A stretch of 64,000 nucleotides of DNA. Origin: Pseudomonas gregormendelii (lineage in GTDB: Bacteria; Pseudomonadota; Gammaproteobacteria; Pseudomonadales; Pseudomonadaceae). Below the pieces are notes generated by a model. The model was not told where the DNA came from. It saw only the letters and a program-made list of their open reading frames with translations, and ran no database searches. The DNA is taken from positions 1 through 64,000 of the forward strand of contig NZ_JADEVO010000019.1 of the NCBI RefSeq assembly GCF_017114825.1, written 5' to 3'. How positions within the stretch are numbered: position 1 is the first letter of the stretch; each line of letters begins with the position of its first letter. The translations under genes and the position numbers were made by a program. This document shows positions 49,088 to 59,114 of this stretch, piece after piece.

Positions 49088-49417
49088 ATGACCAAACGTG
49101 AAGCTCCAATCTACAAGGTGATTTTCCTCAACCAGGGCCAGGTGTACGAAATGTATGCCAAACAGATCTACCAAAGTGATCTGTGGGGTTTCCTGGAAGT
49201 GGAAGAATTCGTCTTTGGCGAGCGCACGCAAGTGGTCGTCGATCCGAGCGAAGAGAAGCTCAAGGCTCAGTTCGAGGGTGTGGTACGCAGTTTTGTGCCG
49301 ATGCATTCGATTGTGCGCATCGATGAAGTGGAGCGCCTGGGTACGCCAAAAATCAGCGAAGCCCGTGGCGCGGTCGGCAATGTGATGCCGTTTCCGATGC
49401 CGATGCCGGACAAGTAA
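49088..49417 (+). CDS. DUF1820-family protein
   Basis: 109 residues. Small conserved gamma-proteobacterial protein with YKVIFLNQGQVYEMYAKQIYQ near the N-terminus and a conserved Met/Pro-rich tail (NVMPFPMPMPDK). No membrane segment or signal. Function unknown. It is divergent from miaB with its own promoter. Confidence 0.85.
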   Translation: MTKREAPIYKVIFLNQGQVYEMYAKQIYQSDLWGFLEVEEFVFGERTQVVVDPSEEKLKAQFEGVVRSFVPMHSIVRIDEVERLGTPKISEARGAVGNVMPFPMPMPDK

Positions 49418-49440
49418 GCCTTCGAGACCGCGTCGACCTT

Positions 49441-49460
49441 ATCGCTGGCAAGCCAGCGAT
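49441..49460. repeat. Single REP core hairpin
   Basis: ATCGCTGGCAAGCCAGCGAT is a perfect 20-base palindrome between convergent genes, a lone copy of the GGCAAGCC REP subtype; it probably acts as part of a bidirectional terminator. Confidence 0.7.
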
Positions 49461-49484
49461 GGGGTCGTCAGATAGAAGCAAAAA

Positions 49485-50033
49485 TCAGGGAAGTGGCGAA
49501 AACGGCGTTCGCCCATCCGCGCTTTGCAATTCCATCAAGTACTTGCGGAAAATCTGCCCGAGCACCTGAGTGGCCACCTCAAGCTCTTCACGCGGCATCT
49601 TCTCGGCCACCTCGTCGGCAGTGTCCAGCGCATCCTCCGCGCCATTGACCGCCGCCATCTTCAGCACGATATACGCCTGGACATTGTTGGCCGGCACACC
49701 TTCGCCGTGGAAGAACATGGTGCCGAGCTTGAATTGCGCCTGGGCGTGGCCTTGCAGTGAGGCTTTTTCGAAGTAGCTCAGGGCTTGATTGAGGTCGCGC
49801 GGCGCATTTTTGCCGTCGTAGTAGAACTCACCCAACTCGTATTGCGCCTGTGCATCCCCTTCATCCGAGGCTTTCTGGCAGGCAGCAAGCGCCTGGGCCA
49901 AGTCCTGCGGCTGAGTATTGAGGGTGCAGCGACCCATCGCTGGGATTAACAACGAGTTGCCGCCTGCTTGTACAAGCAAGGGCTGAAGGAGCAACAGGCA
50001 GCCCAGTGCAAGGGCGCGGCCGGTGCGGTTCAT
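49485..50033 (-). CDS. Sel1-repeat periplasmic protein
   Basis: 182 residues. A signal peptide (LALGCLLLLQPLLVQAGG) then two Sel1-like TPR repeats (DAQAQYELGEFYYDGKNAPRDL and HAQAQFKLGTMFFHGEGVPANN, quoted in part). Sel1 proteins are scaffolds for protein contacts. No partner can be named. A conserved neighbour of the DUF1820 gene in Pseudomonas as far as I recall. Confidence 0.82.
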   Translation of the reverse strand: MNRTGRALALGCLLLLQPLLVQAGGNSLLIPAMGRCTLNTQPQDLAQALAACQKASDEGDAQAQYELGEFYYDGKNAPRDLNQALSYFEKASLQGHAQAQFKLGTMFFHGEGVPANNVQAYIVLKMAAVNGAEDALDTADEVAEKMPREELEVATQVLGQIFRKYLMELQSADGRTPFSPLP

Positions 50034-50257
50034 GGGAATCGACTTACCTCTGAAGGGCGCGCGGACCCATCGAGGGGATCCAATAAGCGCGCATTATGAA
50101 ATAAGCAGGGCCATCCTTACAAAGTCTTTACTCGTTTTTCTGCTGCGAGGGAAATATATAACCCACTTTGCGGGAAAAACCTGGCAGATGAGCAGGAAAA
50201 GGTGCGCGGATGCAGGGAATACTGACGCTGGCAATCACCAACGTCAGCGGCACGGCA

Positions 50258-51541
50258 TTACTTCAAGGCAGCGAATGCACGTTCAGCGGCATCCAGCGTC
50301 AGTTTCAACTCGGCTTCGCCATGGGCGATGGAGGTGAAACCGGCTTCGAATGCGCTTGGCGCCAGGTACACGCCGCCTTCGAGCATCAGGTGGAAGAAAC
50401 GCCCGAACAGTTTGGCATCGCTGGCCATTACGTCGTCGAAGGTCACGATGTCATCGGCACCACTGAAGTACAGGCCGAACATGCCGCCGGCCTGGGTGGT
50501 CACGAACGGGATACCGGCTGCATCGGCGCGTTGTTGCAGGCCATCGAGCAGGCGACTGGTGTAGTCGGTCAACTCGGCATGGAAGCCAGGACGGCTGATC
50601 AGGCGCAAGGTGGTCAGGCCCGCCGCCATTGCCAGCGGGTTACCCGACAGCGTACCGGCCTGGTAAACAGGCCCCAGTGGTGCAATGTGCGACATGATTT
50701 CACGCTTGCCGCCGAAGCAGCCAACCGGCATGCCACCACCAATGATCTTGCCGAAGGTGGTCAGGTCCGGGTTCACGCCGTAATGCGCTTGTGCACCGCC
50801 CAGTGCCACGCGGAAACCGGTCATCACTTCGTCGAAAATCAGCACCACGCCGTGCTTGTCGCACAGGGTCCGCAGGCCTTCGAGAAAGCCCGGTGCCGGA
50901 GGAACGCAGTTCATGTTGCCGGCCACCGGCTCGACGATGATGCACGCGACGTCCTGGCCCACTTCAGCGAGCATGGTTTCGACGGCGTCGATGTCGTTGA
51001 AGGGCAAAGTCAGCGTGTGTTTGGCAAATGCCGCCGGTACACCTGCCGAACTCGGCACGCCTTGGGTCAGGGCGCCGGAACCGGCCTTGACCAGCAGGCT
51101 GTCGGAGTGACCGTGATAGCAGCCTTCGAACTTGATGATGCTGTCGCGACCGGTAAAGCCGCGGGCCAGGCGAATGGCACTCATGGTCGCTTCGGTGCCG
51201 GAGCTGACCATGCGCACCATTTCCATTGAAGGCACGAGCGAGCACACCAGATCCGCCATCTGGGTTTCCATCTCGGTCGGTGCGCCATAGGACAGGCCGT
51301 GCTCAAGCTGCTTGCGCACGGCGTCCAGAACGTCCGGGTGGCTGTGGCCGAGGATCATCGGGCCCCACGAGCCGACGTAATCAACGTAGCGCTTATTGTC
51401 TTCGTCGGTGACGTAGGCCCCTTCAGCGTGTTTGAAAAACAGCGGCGTACCGCCAACGCTCTTGAACGCGCGCACTGGCGAGTTCACACCGCCGGGGATG
51501 TGTTTCTGGGCATTGGCAAATAGCGTTTCGGAACGAGACAT
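50258..51541 (-). CDS. hemL: Glutamate-1-semialdehyde 2,1-aminomutase
   Basis: 427 residues. PLP-dependent aminomutase forming 5-aminolevulinate in the C5 haem pathway. [20 protein letters not shown] and the PLP lysine in [15 protein letters not shown] are diagnostic. Last gene of the thiD-thiE-hemL unit. Confidence 0.97.
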   Translation of the reverse strand: MSRSETLFANAQKHIPGGVNSPVRAFKSVGGTPLFFKHAEGAYVTDEDNKRYVDYVGSWGPMILGHSHPDVLDAVRKQLEHGLSYGAPTEMETQMADLVCSLVPSMEMVRMVSSGTEATMSAIRLARGFTGRDSIIKFEGCYHGHSDSLLVKAGSGALTQGVPSSAGVPAAFAKHTLTLPFNDIDAVETMLAEVGQDVACIIVEPVAGNMNCVPPAPGFLEGLRTLCDKHGVVLIFDEVMTGFRVALGGAQAHYGVNPDLTTFGKIIGGGMPVGCFGGKREIMSHIAPLGPVYQAGTLSGNPLAMAAGLTTLRLISRPGFHAELTDYTSRLLDGLQQRADAAGIPFVTTQAGGMFGLYFSGADDIVTFDDVMASDAKLFGRFFHLMLEGGVYLAPSAFEAGFTSIAHGEAELKLTLDAAERAFAALK

Positions 51542-51572
51542 GATCGGACTCTCAAATCAGATTTTAAGCGAC

Positions 51573-52196
51573 TTAAATGGAAAGCAGTTCGTTGAATGCG
51601 CGGGCGCGGCGTGTGACTTCAGCCGTGCTTTGGGCGCCAAACAGGCCGTGGACCACCGCCAGCAGATCGACCCCGTGGGCCACCAGCGGCTCCGCGTTTT
51701 CCAGGGTGATGCCACCGATTGCGCAGATCGGCAAATGCAATGTGCTGCGAGCCTGATCCAGCAGTTCGAGGCTGCAGGTCGGCGCGCCGGGTTTGGTGCT
51801 GGAATTGAAGAAGCGACCGAAGGCAACGTAACTGGCGCCTTCTTTGGCGGCCTGCTCGGCAAGGTTGATCTGCGCGTGGCAGGTCGAACCGATGATCGCC
51901 TGGCGGCCCAGCAATGCGCGGGCCGGGGTCAGCGGGCCGTCGGTCTGGCCGAGGTGTACGCCAACGTTCAGGCGCGCAGCCAGCTCGGCATCGTCATTGA
52001 TGATCAGCCGGGTCTTGTAGCGGTCGCACAGATCCCGCAGGGTTTCGGCCTCGCGCAGGCGCCGCGCTTCGTCCGTACTCTTGTCGCGGTACTGCAGCAG
52101 GGTGACGCCACCTTCGAGCGCCGCCTCCACGTACGAGAGGAATTTACCGGCCAGCAACTGGCTGTCGGTGATGGCGTAAAGGCCACGTAGTTTCAT
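51573..52196 (-). CDS. thiE: Thiamine-phosphate synthase
   Basis: 207 residues. ThiE joins HMP pyrophosphate to thiazole phosphate. [30 protein letters not shown], and the [13 protein letters not shown] phosphate-binding loop match the TIM-barrel family. It lies 32 bases after thiD; no TPP riboswitch is visible upstream of thiD. Confidence 0.96.
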   Translation of the reverse strand: MKLRGLYAITDSQLLAGKFLSYVEAALEGGVTLLQYRDKSTDEARRLREAETLRDLCDRYKTRLIINDDAELAARLNVGVHLGQTDGPLTPARALLGRQAIIGSTCHAQINLAEQAAKEGASYVAFGRFFNSSTKPGAPTCSLELLDQARSTLHLPICAIGGITLENAEPLVAHGVDLLAVVHGLFGAQSTAEVTRRARAFNELLSI

Positions 52197-52228
52197 CGGA
52201 CAAGCCTCACCGCATGACTAATGGGAAG

Positions 52229-53026
52229 TTACGAACAGAAATCCAGCGGCAGGCGGCGTGGCACAAATTGACCTTTACCCAGCTGCTCGGCATCACGCAG
52301 GGTGCGCCATGTGTAGTTAAGCGCGGTCTGCACGGCACTGACGAGGTTTTCACCCTGCGCCAGACGACCGGCCAGGGCGCTGGCCAGGGTGCAGCCGGAA
52401 CCGTGGTAACTGCCGGGCAAACGCTGGCAGGTGAAGGTTTCGCGGCGACCGTCGCGGGTGTACAGGCGGTTGTGAATTTCCTGCTCGTCGCCGTGACCGC
52501 CGGTGATCAGCAGATGCTTGACGTAGGGCAGCAGTTTTTCCGCGCATTGGTCTGCCGTGCCTTCGGGGAGCTCGGCGAGGATGCGCGCTTCGGGCAGGTT
52601 GGGGGTGGCAATGATCGCCAGTGGGAGCAGGCGTTCGCGCATCGCGTAGCCGACTTCGTCCTTGCCCAGGCGTCCGCCGCCGCCCGCACGCAGTACCGGG
52701 TCGCAAACCATCGGCAAGTGCGGATGCGCCTGCAGCAGCTCGACCACGGTGTCGACCATTTCCAGCGAACCGAGCATGCCCAGCTTGACGGCGGCGACTT
52801 CGGAATCGTTAAGCACGGCGTTGGCCTGGGCCAGTACCCACGCTCGGTCGAGTACGCGGAAATCAGTGACGTTGACCGTGTCTTGCACAGTCAGCGCGGT
52901 GACGGCCGGAGCCGCATGACAACCCTGGGCGAGCAGGGCTTCGATATCTGCCTGCAAGCCGGCGCCACCACTGGGGTCGTGGCCGGAGAGACAGAGGACA
53001 ACGGGGCGGGAGCTGTAGATATTCAT
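52229..53026 (-). CDS. thiD: Hydroxymethylpyrimidine (phosphate) kinase
   Basis: 265 residues from ATG at 53026. ThiD phosphorylates HMP and HMP-P. CLSGHDPSGGAGLQADIE is the substrate and ATP-binding N-terminus and GSYHGSGCTLASALAG the C-terminal anion hole. Upstream GTG frames add no similarity. It is divergent from ladS. Confidence 0.95.
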   Translation of the reverse strand: MNIYSSRPVVLCLSGHDPSGGAGLQADIEALLAQGCHAAPAVTALTVQDTVNVTDFRVLDRAWVLAQANAVLNDSEVAAVKLGMLGSLEMVDTVVELLQAHPHLPMVCDPVLRAGGGGRLGKDEVGYAMRERLLPLAIIATPNLPEARILAELPEGTADQCAEKLLPYVKHLLITGGHGDEQEIHNRLYTRDGRRETFTCQRLPGSYHGSGCTLASALAGRLAQGENLVSAVQTALNYTWRTLRDAEQLGKGQFVPRRLPLDFCS

Positions 53027-53310
53027 GGTGCGCGAGCTTACCACCAGTCACTCGACTCATGACAGTGGACTCTGTAGCAGCAGGGCCGCTCCCACAGTCG
53101 GCATGAGGGGGGCAACCGCTCTAGCTCAATAGATAGCGCTGCAAAGCCCGTACTAGAGCCTTTCGAGTATATTTTTCAATGGTGTTCATTGGCCACTAAC
53201 GGCTATGCTAGAGTGGATCCAAATCAATAACAGGTAATACCGGTTTTACGTCTACTCAAAGGGAATGAGGGGCTTCCTGAGATAACCGGACCGGCCACGC
53301 TGGGGCTTAG
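53027..53310. other. Divergent thiD / ladS regulatory region
   Basis: 284 bases. Holds one degraded REP core (about 53072-53097, CAGGGCCGCTCCCACAG) and AT-rich sequence toward ladS that should contain its promoter. No clear operator or riboswitch is seen. Confidence 0.5.
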
Positions 53311-55689
53311 ATGCGCTATTTGCTGATGTTGCTGCTCTGCTTGCCCCTTTTGGCGAGCGCAGTCGAATTCGACGAGAACACTCAAAGCCTGCCATTGGGC
53401 CGAACCCTGCAAGTGTTCGAAGACGCGGGCGGGCAAGCGACCATTGCCGACGTCCGTGCCGAGGATGCCGCAGGACGGTTCAAGCCCCACGATAATGCCA
53501 CCCTCAACGCCGGCTATTCGCGTTCAGCGTTCTGGCTGAAAATCGACTTGCACTATCGTCCGAAGAATCCAGCGGCGCAAAGAACCTGGCTGCTGGAACT
53601 GGCCTACCCGCCCCTCGATCATCTGGATCTGTATTTACCCGACGCTGCTGGCGAATACCGACTGGTGCGCCAGACCGGCGATGCCTTGCCTTTCTCCACC
53701 CGCGAAATTCGCCAGAACAATTACCTGTTCGATCTCGATTTCACCCCCGACCAGGCGCAAACCCTGTACCTGCGCCTGCAAAGCGAGGGATCGATCCAGG
53801 CGCCGGTGACCTTGTGGTCCAGTACCGCGTTCCTCGAAGAGCAACCGCTGCGCCTGTACGTGCTGGGCCTGATCTACGGTGTGTTGCTGGGGATGCTGGT
53901 CTACAACCTGTTCATCTACCTGAGCGTGCGGGACACCAGCTACCTCTATTACATCTTCTATATTGCCTCGTTCGGCTTGTACCAACTGTCGGTGAACGGT
54001 GCGGCCGTGCAATATTTCTGGCCGGACAGTCCATGGTGGGCCAATGCCGCCACGCCGTTCTTCATCGGCTGTTCCGGGTTGTTTGGCAGTCAGTTCGCCC
54101 GCAGCTTCCTGCAGACGGCCACCCACAGTCGCTGGCTCGATCGCTTGTTGCTGGCGCTGGTTGTGTTTGGCGCAGTGGTCATTGGTTTGTCCCTCATGAC
54201 CAGCTACGCCCTGGCCCTGCGCCTGGCCACGGCCCTGGCGCTGACTTTCACCGTGGTGATTTTTGCCGCAGGGATCTTCGCCTGGCTGCGCGGTTTGCGC
54301 GTGGCGCGGTATTTCATCATTGCCTGGTCGGCCTTTTTGCTCGGCGGCATCATCAACACACTGATGGTCCTGGGTTACCTGCCAAACGTGTTCCTGACCA
54401 TGTATTCCAGTCAGATCGGTTCGGCCATCGAAGTGGCACTTCTGTCCCTGGCGCTGGCCGACCGCATCAATGCCATGCGCGAGCAGCAGGCGCAGACCCT
54501 GTTTGATGCCGGGCAGAAGCTCGAAGTGCTGAACCAGCAACTGGCCCACAGCAACCGGCTCAAAGACGAATTCCTCGCCACCCTGACCCACGAGTTGCGC
54601 ACGCCCATGAACGGGGTCATCGGTTCGCTGGAGCTGATGCAAACCGTCGAGATGGATCCGGAGCTGGAGCAGTACCAGCAAACAGCGGCGGGATCTGCCC
54701 GGGACATGATGCGCATGGTCAACGGCATCCTCACGTTGACCGAATTGCAGGCCGGCAGGCTTTCGGCCAGCGCGGCGTCGTTCAGTTTGCGCAGCGTGAT
54801 CGAAGCCTTGCGCGTGCAGTTCGAGGGCAATGCCCTGAGCAAGTTGCTGGACTTCAAGGTCGATGTGACACCCGGCCTTCCGGACCGCCTGCACGGTGAT
54901 AGCGCCAAGCTGACGCAATGCCTGGAATGCCTGCTGGACAATGCGATCAAGTTCACCCGGGTCGGCGGGCTGGCGCTGCGCGTCACAGGCAAACCCGCGC
55001 AACCTGGAAGAATGGCGCTGTGTTTTGCGGTGATTGATACCGGTATCGGTTTTACCGACCTGGGGGAGGCGACCATGTATCAGCGCTTCTTCCAGCTCGA
55101 TGGCTCAATGACCCGCGAGTATGGCGGGCTGGGCGTGGGTCTGGCCATTTGTCGGCAGCTGGTCGAGTTGCTTGGGGGGCGACTGACGCACCGTTCCGAG
55201 CCAGGTCGCGGCAGTCGGTTCCAGCTGGATGTCGAATTTGAACTGTCAATAACGCAATCCCCGCCCCGCACCTCACAGCATTACTCGCGCCTGCGCCAGC
55301 CGCGAGATTGCAAGGTGCTGTTGGTGGATGAGAACACCGTCAACCAATTGGTTATCCGCGGCATGCTGCTCAAGCTCGGGTACCAGGTGCGCACGGCCGA
55401 CAGCGGGTCCGCGGCACTCGATTACCTGCAGCGGGAGGCGTTTGATGCGGTATTGCTCGACTGCCAATTGCCGCCATTGAACGGCATGTCTGTCAGTAGC
55501 CAGATCCGTACGCTGGCGGGCTGCGCCGAGCTTGCGGTCTTCATGATTGCCTTGAGCATTGATCGCGAGCACTGCACCGGCGCCAGTTTCATCGACTACT
55601 TGAGCAAGCCGGTGAAGTTCGAGGATTTGCAGGCAGCACTGCAACGCCGGGTGCTGGGTTTTGAACAGGGCGAAAGCGCCGCCAATTAG
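53311..55689 (+). CDS. ladS: LadS-type hybrid sensor kinase
   Basis: 792 residues. A signal peptide, a periplasmic 7TMR-DISMED2 domain (about 25-175), seven membrane segments (7TMR-DISM, about 180-390), a histidine kinase core and a receiver. His427 is in TLTHELRTPMNG, ATP lid motifs are NAIKFTRV, DTGIGF and GLGVGLAI, and the receiver aspartate is Asp717 in VLLDCQLPP. This is the layout and size of P. aeruginosa LadS, which passes phosphate to GacS and so controls RsmY/Z RNAs, biofilm and virulence. The neighbours thiD and the acyl-CoA dehydrogenase are also those of ladS in PAO1, as I recall. Confidence 0.9.
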   Translation: MRYLLMLLLCLPLLASAVEFDENTQSLPLGRTLQVFEDAGGQATIADVRAEDAAGRFKPHDNATLNAGYSRSAFWLKIDLHYRPKNPAAQRTWLLELAYPPLDHLDLYLPDAAGEYRLVRQTGDALPFSTREIRQNNYLFDLDFTPDQAQTLYLRLQSEGSIQAPVTLWSSTAFLEEQPLRLYVLGLIYGVLLGMLVYNLFIYLSVRDTSYLYYIFYIASFGLYQLSVNGAAVQYFWPDSPWWANAATPFFIGCSGLFGSQFARSFLQTATHSRWLDRLLLALVVFGAVVIGLSLMTSYALALRLATALALTFTVVIFAAGIFAWLRGLRVARYFIIAWSAFLLGGIINTLMVLGYLPNVFLTMYSSQIGSAIEVALLSLALADRINAMREQQAQTLFDAGQKLEVLNQQLAHSNRLKDEFLATLTHELRTPMNGVIGSLELMQTVEMDPELEQYQQTAAGSARDMMRMVNGILTLTELQAGRLSASAASFSLRSVIEALRVQFEGNALSKLLDFKVDVTPGLPDRLHGDSAKLTQCLECLLDNAIKFTRVGGLALRVTGKPAQPGRMALCFAVIDTGIGFTDLGEATMYQRFFQLDGSMTREYGGLGVGLAICRQLVELLGGRLTHRSEPGRGSRFQLDVEFELSITQSPPRTSQHYSRLRQPRDCKVLLVDENTVNQLVIRGMLLKLGYQVRTADSGSAALDYLQREAFDAVLLDCQLPPLNGMSVSSQIRTLAGCAELAVFMIALSIDREHCTGASFIDYLSKPVKFEDLQAALQRRVLGFEQGESAAN

Positions 55690-55764
55690 GCAGGTATGAC
55701 ACTTTGAACGGTCAGGGGGCAGTGCTTAACTGAAAACCCCTTGGCCGACCAAAGGAGCCCCGTC

Positions 55765-57414
55765 ATGAACCTGCATCAGTTCGCCGAAACCCACGAAGTC
55801 ACCAACCAGCCACCGTCGCTGGATGGCGCCAACCTGTACCGCGTGGATTTGCCGCTGCAGCAATGGTCGCGGCATTTTGGCGCCGGCTGGGCCGAATCGC
55901 GCATTGATGCCTACGGTGCGTTGGCCGGTGGGCCGTTGATGGCAGCCGGGTTCCTGGCCAACGAGAACAAGCCGGTATTTTCCAGCCACGACCGATACGG
56001 CCATCGCATCGACCTGGTGGAATTTCACCCGGCCTATCATGAGTTGATGCGCACGGCGGTCGAGCATGGCCTGACGTCGTTACCCTGGGCGCAGCCGCAG
56101 CCGGGAGCGCACGTTGCCCGCGCTGCCATGACCTATCTGCATAGCCAGGCCGAAGCCGGTAGTGGTTGCCCGCTGACCATGACGTTTGCCAGCGTGCCGG
56201 CCCTGCGCCTGCAGCCAAATCTGGCTGACATCTGGCTGCCGAAAATCCTCGCCACCGAATACGATCCACGCAACATCGGCATGGCGCACAAGGCGGGCGT
56301 CACCATCGGCATGGCCATGACCGAGAAACAGGGCGGCACCGATGTACGGGCCAACACCACCAAGGCTTATCCGGTTGGCGCCAGTGGGCCGGGCCAGGCG
56401 TACGAACTGGTGGGTCACAAGTGGTTCTGCTCGGCGCCGATGTGCGATGCGTTCCTGACGCTGGCCCAGACCGACAAAGGCTTGACCTGCTTCCTGTTGC
56501 CGCGCCATCGCCCGGACGACACTCGCAACCAGTTCTACATCCAGCGCCTCAAAAACAAGCTCGGCAACTGCTCCAATGCCTCCAGCGAAGTAGAGTTTCG
56601 CGGCGCGCTGGCGTGGATGGTCGGCGAGGAAGGGCGCGGGGTGCCGACCATCATCGAGATGGTGGCCATGACTCGCTTTGATTGCATGGTCGGTTCCAGT
56701 TCGCTGATGCGCCAGGCCTTGACCCAGGCGAGCCATCACTGCGCGCATCGCAGCGTCGGGGGCAGGCTGCTGAGTGAGCAACCGCTGATGCAGAATGTGC
56801 TGGCGGACCTGGCCCTGGAAAGCGAAGCGGCCCTGGCCTTGAGCCTGCGCATGGGCCGCGCCCTGGATCATTTGGCTGACGATCATGAAGCAAAATTCGC
56901 CCGGCTGGTGACCGCCGTGGGCAAGTACTGGATCTGCAAACGTGCACCGGCCATGATCAACGAAGCCGCCGAATGCATGGGCGGTGCGGGTTATGTCGAG
57001 GACAGCATCCTGCCGCGCCTGTACCGCGAGGCGCCGGTGAACTCAACGTGGGAAGGCTCCGGCAACGTGCAGTGCCTGGACGTGCTGCGGGCGTTGTCGA
57101 AAGAGCCCGGCGTGCTCGATGTGCTGTTCAATGAACTGGGCGATGGCCATGGCGACAAGCGCCTGGCGGCGCATATCCAGCGGCTGCACGCAGCATTCAA
57201 GGACACGGGCGATATCCAGTACCGAGCCCGCCAGCTCACCGAGGACATCGCCCTGGGTTTGCAGGCCAGGTTGTTGCTGGAGGCGGGTAATGCTGCCGTC
57301 AGTGATGCGTTCATCGCCAGCCGACTCGGCTCGAGCGGCCGCGTGTATGGTGCGCTGCCACGCGGCCTGGAGGTTGAAGCGATCGTCGCCCGATCAACCC
57401 CGCAGATGTCTTGA
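55765..57414 (+). CDS. AidB-like acyl-CoA dehydrogenase
   Basis: 549 residues from ATG at 55765, AGGAG upstream. The flavoenzyme family fold is shown by IGMAMTEKQGGTDVRANTTK and the C-terminal AAECMGGAGYVEDSILPRLYREAPVNSTWEGS (short part: CMGGAGYVEDSILPRLYRE). The long form (over 540 residues with the extra N-terminal HQFAETHEVTNQPP) is that of E. coli AidB, which is induced in the alkylation response. Whether it acts on DNA damage or a short-chain acyl-CoA such as isovaleryl-CoA here is open. Confidence 0.9.
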   Translation: MNLHQFAETHEVTNQPPSLDGANLYRVDLPLQQWSRHFGAGWAESRIDAYGALAGGPLMAAGFLANENKPVFSSHDRYGHRIDLVEFHPAYHELMRTAVEHGLTSLPWAQPQPGAHVARAAMTYLHSQAEAGSGCPLTMTFASVPALRLQPNLADIWLPKILATEYDPRNIGMAHKAGVTIGMAMTEKQGGTDVRANTTKAYPVGASGPGQAYELVGHKWFCSAPMCDAFLTLAQTDKGLTCFLLPRHRPDDTRNQFYIQRLKNKLGNCSNASSEVEFRGALAWMVGEEGRGVPTIIEMVAMTRFDCMVGSSSLMRQALTQASHHCAHRSVGGRLLSEQPLMQNVLADLALESEAALALSLRMGRALDHLADDHEAKFARLVTAVGKYWICKRAPAMINEAAECMGGAGYVEDSILPRLYREAPVNSTWEGSGNVQCLDVLRALSKEPGVLDVLFNELGDGHGDKRLAAHIQRLHAAFKDTGDIQYRARQLTEDIALGLQARLLLEAGNAAVSDAFIASRLGSSGRVYGALPRGLEVEAIVARSTPQMS

Positions 57415-57418
57415 AGGG

Positions 57419-57513
57419 CAAAAGATCGTCCGAACGCGGCCCGAGCCTTCGGCAGCTCCTGCGGGGATTCGCGATTCTTCAAGGGGCTGCCGAAGGCTGC
57501 GATCTTTTTTTCA
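57419..57513. repeat. Composite hairpin, shared with 16111
   Basis: 57419-57452 matches 16111-16144 with one mismatch (CAAAAGATCGTCCGA-A-CGCGGCCCGAGCCTTCGG). Here it is extended by an inverted repeat: AGCCTTCGGCAGC and GCTGCCGAAGGCT, ending GCGATCTTTTTTT. This can serve as terminator of the upstream gene. Confidence 0.65.
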
Positions 57514-57579
57514 CTGTTCCCGTCCGACGACGATGCAGGCAAGATGAAGCTCTGCAAGTCAGAACACAGGATGCTGATC

Positions 57580-59043
57580 GTGACCGAAGCTTTTATTGTC
57601 GTTCAAACCGCCGAGCAAGCCGTGGATCGGCTTGCGCTCTTGCACGAACGTGCAACCACTGCGCTGAATCAGGCGCTCAAGCGTTACCTCAAGGATCGTA
57701 TAGAACCGGACGCCGAACAGCGTGCGATGTTTCGTTATCCCGAACTGCGTCTGACCTATCACTGCCAGGGCGAAGTGCCGCAGACCACCCGCGCCTACGC
57801 CAAGGTTCAACTGCCGGGCACTTACAGCGTCACCGTCACTCACCCTGCGGCGTTTCGCAAATACCTGCTCGAACAGCTGGTGCCGCTGATGCATGACTTC
57901 ACCGTGACCGTGGAAGTCGGGATCAGCCAGCAGAACATTCCTTATCCGTACGTGGTTGAGCAAGGCGACGAGCTGGCGGGGTCCGGGGTAACGGCTGCCG
58001 TCCTGGCACGCGTCTTCCCCAGTACCGACCTGTCCGCCGCCACCGATGGCATTGCCGACGGCCTGTACGACTGGGAAAACACCGACCCGCTGCCACTGGC
58101 CCTGTTCGACGCCGCACGGGTGGATTTCTCCCTGCGTCGCCTGGTGCACTACACCGGCAGCGACTGGCGCCATGTGCAGCCGTGGATCCTGCTGACCAAC
58201 TACCACCGCTACGTCGACCAGTTCATCGTGCATGGCCTTGAGCAGTTGCGCAGCGACCCGCGTTTCGTGCGCATGGTACTGCCGGGTAACGTGATCATTG
58301 AAAAGAGCATGGACCACGGCGAGGCATCGGCCATTGCCGCAGGCGTGGTGTGGCATCGCTACCAGATGCCGGCCTATCACCTGATCGCCAGCGATGGTCA
58401 TGGCGTGACCCTGGTGAATATCGGCGTCGGCCCCTCCAACGCGAAGAACATCACCGATCATCTGGCGGTACTGCGCCCGCATTGCTGGCTGATGATCGGC
58501 CACTGTGGTGGCCTGCGTCAGTCCCAGACCATCGGCGACTACGTGCTGGCTCACGCCTACATGCGGCGCGACGGCATTCTCGACCGGGTGGTGCCACCAA
58601 ATATCCCGATTCCGGCCCTGGCAGAAGTGCAGATGGCCTTGCAGCAGGCGGCGGCGAACATCACTGGCGAGAAGGGCGACGAGCTGAAGAAGCGTCTGCG
58701 CACCGGCACCGTACTGACCTACGACGACCGTAACTGGGAATTGCGCTGGGCCCAGGAGCGTCCGCTGATCAACCTGTCCCGCGCCGTGGCGGTGGACATG
58801 GAAAGCGGCACCATTGCCGCCCAGGGCTATCGCTTGCGGGTGCCGTATGGCACGTTGCTGTGCGTTTCGGACAAGCCGCTGCACAGTGAAATCAAGCTGC
58901 CGGGCTCGGCGAACGCGTTCTACGAGCGTGCGGTCAGCCAGCACTTGAAGATTGGCATCGAAGCGGTGGACCTGTTGCGCACCGAACTCAACTCGCTGCA
59001 CTCGCGCAAACTGCGCAGCTTCGACGAGCCGCCGTTCCGCTGA
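57580..59043 (+). CDS. amn: AMP nucleosidase
   Basis: 487 residues from GTG at 57580 (AGGA upstream); an ATG nine bases earlier is possible. Amn hydrolyses AMP to adenine and ribose 5-phosphate. The N-terminal AMP-sensing domain and the C-terminal nucleoside-phosphorylase-like domain (NIGVGPSNAKNITDHLAVLRP, IGHCGGLRQSQ, VDMESGTIAAQGYRLRVPYG) are both present, close to the E. coli length of 484. Confidence 0.95.
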   Translation: MTEAFIVVQTAEQAVDRLALLHERATTALNQALKRYLKDRIEPDAEQRAMFRYPELRLTYHCQGEVPQTTRAYAKVQLPGTYSVTVTHPAAFRKYLLEQLVPLMHDFTVTVEVGISQQNIPYPYVVEQGDELAGSGVTAAVLARVFPSTDLSAATDGIADGLYDWENTDPLPLALFDAARVDFSLRRLVHYTGSDWRHVQPWILLTNYHRYVDQFIVHGLEQLRSDPRFVRMVLPGNVIIEKSMDHGEASAIAAGVVWHRYQMPAYHLIASDGHGVTLVNIGVGPSNAKNITDHLAVLRPHCWLMIGHCGGLRQSQTIGDYVLAHAYMRRDGILDRVVPPNIPIPALAEVQMALQQAAANITGEKGDELKKRLRTGTVLTYDDRNWELRWAQERPLINLSRAVAVDMESGTIAAQGYRLRVPYGTLLCVSDKPLHSEIKLPGSANAFYERAVSQHLKIGIEAVDLLRTELNSLHSRKLRSFDEPPFR

Positions 59044-59114
59044 TTGTTCTCATGGTCATTTGGCGGTCAGGGCACTAGCATTAGCAGCCCTGACCGTTAG
59101 ATGTTCTCTTCGCC

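Noticed and set aside
52197-53310. TPP riboswitch before thiD
   Set aside because: The characteristic conserved core of the THI element (CUGAGA and ACCUGAUCUGG-like parts) was not found in the thiD leader.
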